DNA of 64,000 nt from Panagrolaimus kolymaensis (lineage: Eukaryota; Nematoda; Chromadorea; Rhabditida; Panagrolaimidae). This document shows, piece after piece, positions 52,901-64,000 of the stretch. The stretch is taken from the NCBI GenBank assembly GCA_028622995.1, contig JAJQJQ010000055.1, positions 1,302,001 through 1,366,000 of the forward strand, read 5' to 3'. Below the pieces are notes generated by a model. The model did no database searches. It was not told the origin of the DNA and worked only from the letters and a program-made list of their open reading frames with translations. The number at the start of each line of letters is the position of its first letter. Positions within the stretch are counted from its first letter, which is position 1. Made by a program: the position numbers and the translations under genes.

Positions 52901-55900
52901 GAACAAGCTGCTTTCCACCTAATCAAAAAAATCTTTTTTCTTTTCTTTTTTTATTGCTTTGAATCGATTTGTCTGCGGTTTGAAAAAGCTGTTCTTCTCG
53001 CTTGCTTCACATCGTCGTCGTAACTTTAAACTTTTCTTTATTTTTTTAAGAGTCACGCTGCTTTCTTTCTTTGTATTTGCTGCTGCAGCTAAAGAAATCA
53101 CTTTTCACTACTTTTTTTTTATTTTCGGGAAGAAAAATCCATCAAAAAAATATAATAGCTGCTAACACACAAGCGAAACTAACTTTCTTCTTTCTTTCTT
53201 CTTTTCTTCTACCAATAAAAACAAATAATAAAAAGCAAGCATCACAATCGAGTCAAGTCAGAAGGTTAGATACGTTATTTTTATTGCGCAACACGCTTCT
53301 TTTTTGCTGCTCGAGGTGAGAAGAGATAGAAGATCCAATAATGAATGAAGTTGTGTATTTTGAGAAGTAATTTGATAGATGTAAGAAAAAAGAAAGAGGA
53401 ACACTTTTTGGTTATTTTTTTTCCTACTCCCAAGAAAAGAATTTCGGTTATTTTTTTAGATTAATTTTTTAGCCACGGGATTTTTAATTTTTGAAAAAAT
53501 TACACTTTTGATTTTTGAACATTTCTGTGATTTTTTTATTATCCTTGATTACAAATTATTTGATCGGATCAATTTCGAAAAAAAAGATTTAATTCTGTTA
53601 ACCTTCTTTCATTTTTTTCACCAATCCTTTTTCCTTATTTTTTTTATGGTTTAGCTTTTAAAAAAATGCAATACATATTTTTAACAAACAAACAAACAAA
53701 AAATAAATAAAATAACGATATAACATAAAACACGACGACGACTGCGTTGACGACATAAATGAATAAAAACCTCATCCATCGATGGTTGGTTGTAGGTGTG
53801 TCGTCGTTGTCTCTTTTTTTCTACGTAGCTTTGCACTTCGTTTTTCTCCTTGCATTCTTCATTCTCATTTTCTTTTTGTCCTCTGTCTGTCGTCTCCTTA
53901 TCGTCGTTATTGTTGTATAATAATAAAAGGAACTTTTTTTTGTACGTGAAGAAAAAAGAGAGAAATAAATATACGCGTCCTCGTTATTCTCTTTTTTTCT
54001 CTTTTTTTGTGATGTTCTTTTTTATCTGACCTTGCTGCACGAGAAATATTTTTTTTGCTTTTATTTTTTACCAAAAACAATCTTCCATAATCTCGCTTTT
54101 TGGTTTTATCCCTCGTTTTTTTTTCACTGTTCCCGATTTTTTTGAATGTATCGTTTCAAGATTTATTTTTTCATCACTTTTTTAGTTTTTTGTTTTCCTT
54201 GCTTTTTTTTAAACGTAATTTATCATTTTTCCATTTTCATAGAATATCCCTGCTTTTTCATATTTTTTCCAAGAATAGACATGTTTTTTAAAACCCCATT
54301 GAAACTTTTTGTGAAACAAAAAAGATTGCTTTAGAAACAACTTCTTTTTATTTTATTTTTTGAAACTTAATTTGAAACCAAATCTGTGATGTTTTTTTTT
54401 TCTTCACGACGACAGCGTGTCAAATTTTAGTTTTTAGTTTCTCATTGTTGTTAACATGCATAGATAGAAAAGAAGAGGAGTTTTTGTCGCTTTTTTGTCG
54501 CATCATATACATGCGCATCAAAAACATCAAAAAGTGCTGTTTTAACAAGCAAAAAGCAATGGAAAAAAATAAATGCTGCTATTTCTTTTTTCATTCTCGT
54601 TTTTAGTTGTTAAAAAATAATGGGACAACATTGACACAGAGTCAGAGAGTATAGCTAGCCTCTGTGTCATAACATCTATGCAATGAGAAAAAAAACTTTT
54701 TTGGTTCTAACAAGAGTGAAAAAAAAATGGAGAAGGGATTTTCTCTTCTTTTTTCCCATTTTTCTGCTCATCCCTCCGTGTTGGTATTTTTTTAATATAT
54801 ATATATATATAAATTCATCTATCTATCCTCAAGGCTATGGATGGGCAGAATGTTATAGTCCCAAAAGACATCTAAAAAAAACTTTTTTTGGCAATAATGT
54901 TGGAGGAAAAGAAGTTGAAAAATAGATTGGTTAAAGAAAAGAAAAATTGGGTTTCTTCTTGTTTTCTTCCGGTCATCCCTCTTTTTTGTGTTTTCAAGAA
55001 GAAAAAAAAACCAGCACCAACAATTTTGTTTGGTTTTTGTTTAGTGAGACAATACAAAAAGAAAAAAAACACGAGAAGATAAGTGTGAAAAGAAAGAAGA
55101 TGAACATTTTTTTCTTTTTTTGTCTATTTTTTAACCAACTGCCGCCGTTCTTTTTCTTTTTACATTTTTATTTTAGTTTTTGTTTCAGTTTTCTGCCCCC
55201 AAAGATCAAACTCAAACTTTAGTTGAAAAATAAAAAAAAAAAGAATAATTGTGTATCGTTAAAAAAAGGCAAGCCCACGCTTTCTCCTCTTCCATTTTTT
55301 TTATATATCTCTCATAAATTCCCATGAGCCATAATATTTTTTTTGAATAATAGTTTCTCTTTTTTTGTTCATAAATAGTTAAGTTTTTGGCATTTTTTAT
55401 TTTAATTTTTTTGTGGGGTCTCGAAAACAATGAAAAATTTCTCATGCCATTTTTATTCTTTTTTCCTTACTACTTTTACGCTTAATCGACGACAAAGTCG
55501 GCTACTTTTTTCATTTTTTGTTCCAATTTAATCATTTTATTATTCACAAAGCATGGTTCACCGTTCGTTCGCGTGTCTTTTTTTTATTCCATGAATCATT
55601 TAAAATTAAAAAATTTCTCCAACATCATGGCTGACTTCGAGCTTCTGTTTTGCTGATGTAAAATAAAATTTTGTTTAAAGTATGAAATTTTTTTGTTTTC
55701 TTTTTTTGCTCATTCGCGATTTTTTATTTTACAAAAAAATAATAACGCAACAGAAGTAATCTTTATCGTTCGTTTCTAGGCGCGTATTTCGTGTTCTACG
55801 TCGTTGTTAGCAATCATTTAGAGAGAGGCATCCCTCTATCTCTCTGGTGTTTTTGTTTGCTTTTCCACTACCATCGTCGACGGCAGCTATATTATTGTTA

Positions 55901-57344
55901 TTAGTGATATTCGCTGGAAATTTTATTGAAAAACATAGCAACGTCGACGAGAATATTTCAAAAACAAAAAACAAAAATCATATCCATCTTCTTTATTGCT
56001 TTTGCAAAAAAACTGTTGCCAGAAACTAAATTTTTGCGATAAATTCAAAATTCAAAGTTTGGCCCCGCCTAGACATATAAGAAAAAAATCAATTTCTTGT
56101 TGTAATTGGTTTTTATTTGTGGCGACATCTGGACGAAAAAAAATAGCATTTGGACTTCATTAAATGCAACGACAACAAAACTAAATATTAATTTTTTGTT
56201 CTTCCGGTGGTTTTTCAAAAAAGATAGAAAGAAAGCAGTTTATTTTTTAATATTATTGACGTCGTTCGTCTTAAAGGCAGCTACATATTAAATAATTACT
56301 TCCTTATTTTTATGTTACTTTTTTTAAAGAAATAATTAACAGTATTATATTACTTTCCATTATCATCGCGGCATTGTTCGCGTATTGAAATGTTATTCGC
56401 TGACGACTCTCAACAACAAATTTTATCAAGAAACTGGCCAAACTTTTTAAACTTAAGAGCAGCAAACGAATATTATTTCAACAAAAAATTTATTCAAATA
56501 ATAACTAAAATTGATAACATCAGCTGCGGCAACAGCAACAACGGCAAAAGAAGCAGCAGCAGCTGGACATTCAACCACCACGCGCAGCCTCCATCGTCGT
56601 CGTCTTCGTCGTTGTCGTTGCTTGTGGCGTCGTTGTTGTCGGAGTTGCACATGCGCCATCGTCTGTGAAGAACGCTTGTTAAACGACTGAAGAAAAAAAA
56701 AGAATAAAAAAGAAGCAAAAGCAGCAGTTAGCAGTTAAAGCTTTGAAATAAAAAGAAGTAAGAAGAAAAGAAAAAAATAGCAGCAGCAAGCACGACTATT
56801 TTTTCGACGTCGACGACAAGCCCCAAAGCAGCAGCAGAAGAAGTCTTCTTAATACATATATTTTTTTTGTGGTTGTTGTCATTTTGCTTGTTTCAAACAC
56901 AAAAAAAACACAGCAAACCCAGCAGCAGCAAGCAGTTAGAAAGCTAAAAAAACTCAACTCAATTCTTTTACATATATATTGCGAGAAAGCAGAAAAAAGT
57001 GGGAGCAAGCAAGCGACGACCTCCTTTAAATTTACGCCCTCTCTCTCTTTTTCTTCTCTACATATATATTTTTATTTTTTATTTTTACTTTGGACATTTT
57101 TGCTGTTGGAGTCCTTTTTTTTGTTGCCACAACCAACTGCCGCCGCATCCTCGGCGTATATTATTTTCTTTTTATTTGCCATCCTCAAAAAAGATAACTT
57201 TTTAACTTTCAATTTTCAACTTCATATTTATATTATATTTTTAATTTTATTTTTTCTTACTTCAAGTGCTATTTTTTATTTCTTTTCTACTCTGTTGAAC
57301 AATTTATTTTAAATTGTTCAACAGCAAAAACTATTGCAATCATT
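46928..57344. other. 10.4-kb gene desert with homopolymer and triplet tracts
   Basis: I found no exon with family similarity or coherent splicing on either strand over 10 kb. Contents are long A/T homopolymers, TTTCTTTC runs, CGTCGTCGT triplets (56590-56630), GCAGCAGCAG tracts (56515-56570, 56820-56840, 56920-56935), an AT dinucleotide run near 54795-54812 and a hairpin at 54632-54669. The ORFs here are hydrophobic Phe/Leu or Lys-rich products of the base composition. It lies between two divergent genes and could hold long regulatory DNA, undetected exons or non-coding RNA. Confidence 0.5.
54632..54669. repeat. 10-bp perfect hairpin
   Basis: TGACACAGAG and CTCTGTGTCA flank an 18-base loop. 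It is too short for a typical microRNA precursor. Confidence 0.5.
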
Positions 57345-62864
<5,520 letters not shown>

Positions 62865-64000
62865 TAATAATTATTAAAAACTTTTAAAAAAAAATTCTAT
62901 TGTTTGTTCTTTTTCATTTGCTAAAAAAAATAAAGTAAAAATTAATTTTTAAGCAATTTTTTGAAATCGATACAAACAAAAGATTGGTTAATGGTTTAAT
63001 ACGGGTTTCAAAAAAATATTATTAAATGTTTTATTGTAAAATTTTCGTCTTCTGTTGTTTGTCTTTCTTTATTGTTTTTTATTACATTTTTATCCTAAAT
63101 TCTGTTTCTTAAACTTATTTTATCTTATTTTTTCGGTGCTTTTTTTTAATTTTTTTAAGCCATTTATTTATTTTTGACACTTTGAATATATTTTACGCAT
63201 CATTTGTTTTTTTTAAATATAAAGTTGTTATAAATTTTTAATTTTTTAAAGGTTTGTATAAAACAGATTTTTTGAGAAAGTGAAGCTTTTTGAGCTGGAT
63301 TTGGCACAGGCGCAAAAGATTTCTTTTTATGTTTACGAAACTTCACCCCTAGGGTCAATTTGGGCCAAAAATCATGAATTTCAACTCCATTTGGTCGGAT
63401 GATATGTTTAATCTTGAAATACAGTCATTTTCGCGTTGGGACCCGGCATAATTTTTTAAGACCAATATATATAAAAAATTTGGTGCGACGTCACTTTGTC
63501 CAATCTAACAAAGCACTTTATCCAATCGAGTGAAATTTTCAATCGATTGGCGAAAAGGGTTTTTCGCAAAAGAAGGAATTTTCAAATTCTTTATTCAAAT
63601 TTTTTTGGGAAATCCCAAACTCCATTATCAATATGAAATATAACACTTATTTTTATGCTACTAGGAATAAATAGTTCAGAAGTATTATCACCAATTAAAG
63701 TTTTTACGATAAATTTAGATATCGAGTTCTAAGTTAGTGTGTCGGAGTTCCGTATCAGTGGTTATGGTTCAAATTTTTAATTCTTTATAGGTTATTAAAC
63801 CTTTGAATACGCGTTAATTCTAAAACAGAACTCGAAATTGATACTTTTGAATTGTATAATCGAAAATAAAACTTTGAGACTTATGAAATATGTATTTTTC
63901 CATAGGGTCCTCCGTTTGCTACATTTTTTTGGACATTTTTTGAACGTTACCCCATAATTTTTAAACAGAAAACAAAAGGGTCCTCCCTGTTCTTTTTTTT
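62865..64000. other. Downstream of GRK, no gene seen
   Basis: GRK 3' UTR followed by AT-rich DNA. From about 63280 the composition becomes more balanced, with motifs such as AGGGTCCTCC repeated at 63905 and 63978, which may be the start of a repeat running out of the window. Confidence 0.5.
62929..62934 (+). terminator. Polyadenylation signal AATAAA of GRK
   Basis: AATAAA lies 65 bases after the GRK stop, the best-placed candidate. Confidence 0.5.

Noticed and set aside
54632..54669. Hairpin as a microRNA gene
   Set aside because: The stem is only 10 bases; a precursor needs a stem of about 22 or more.
56390..57312. Ser- and Gln-rich ORFs on both strands
   Set aside because: They come from GTC/CAG triplet tracts and are equally open on opposite strands.

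Overview
This window looks like nuclear DNA from a nematode. It is AT-rich, and its protein genes are split by many short introns of about 45-80 bases with GT donors and TTTTAG, TTTTTAG or TTTCAG acceptors. The gene families also fit: a small insulin with a fourth disulfide pair, two membrane proteins with a nematode CX-type cysteine module, a GRK4/5/6-type receptor kinase, O-GlcNAc transferase, a BMP-type R-Smad, a CHP-type EF-hand protein and an ASB (ankyrin plus SOCS box) protein. The species cannot be named from the sequence. I rebuilt the exon structures by hand from splice sites, reading frame and family conservation. Most of the intact models close exactly in frame, but no transcript evidence was available.

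Layout. 1-463: a G/C-rich palindromic element with terminal inverted repeats. 607-896 (-): insulin-like peptide. 1708-4794: two broken genes back to back, a topoisomerase III fragment (-) and an MPEG1/perforin-2-like gene (+) with an in-frame stop. 4954-6635 (-): PLD3-type phospholipase D, with its probable membrane-anchor exons at 8729-9032. 10320-14370 (-): OGT. 16113-18407 (-): R-Smad. 20960-22617 and 24719-27188 (+): a pair of related CX-module membrane proteins. 27537-29281 (-): a strongly altered, permuted HSP70-like gene. 29635-30413 (-): CHP1-like EF-hand protein. 30832-38575: a repeat-rich stretch holding a short secreted peptide, an S1 protease (32180-33278 +), an intracellular serpin (33753-36187 +), an ASB protein (36820-38575 -), a TTAA-flanked MITE, a TA-flanked foldback element and a duplicated 350-base repeat. 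42005-44093 (+): LRRFIP-like coiled coil. 44617-45207 and 45648-46927 (-): two unrecognised proteins. 46928-57344: a 10.4 kb gene desert. 57345-62864 (+): GRK with an extra cysteine-rich tail. 62865-64000: no gene seen.

How the genes relate. There are no operon-like clusters; neighbours are mostly in different pathways. Signalling components are prominent (insulin, BMP Smad, GRK, OGT, CHP, ASB). Two groups may be more than chance: MPEG1-like and PLD3-like genes, both endolysosomal defence functions in animals, lie side by side, and a secreted-type protease lies 475 bases upstream of a serpin.

Most unusual items: the permuted HSP70-like gene, the MITE whose empty site is preserved in a second copy of the host repeat, the CX-module proteins whose middle segment resembles the prion-protein hydrophobic region in layout, and the GRK cysteine tail.
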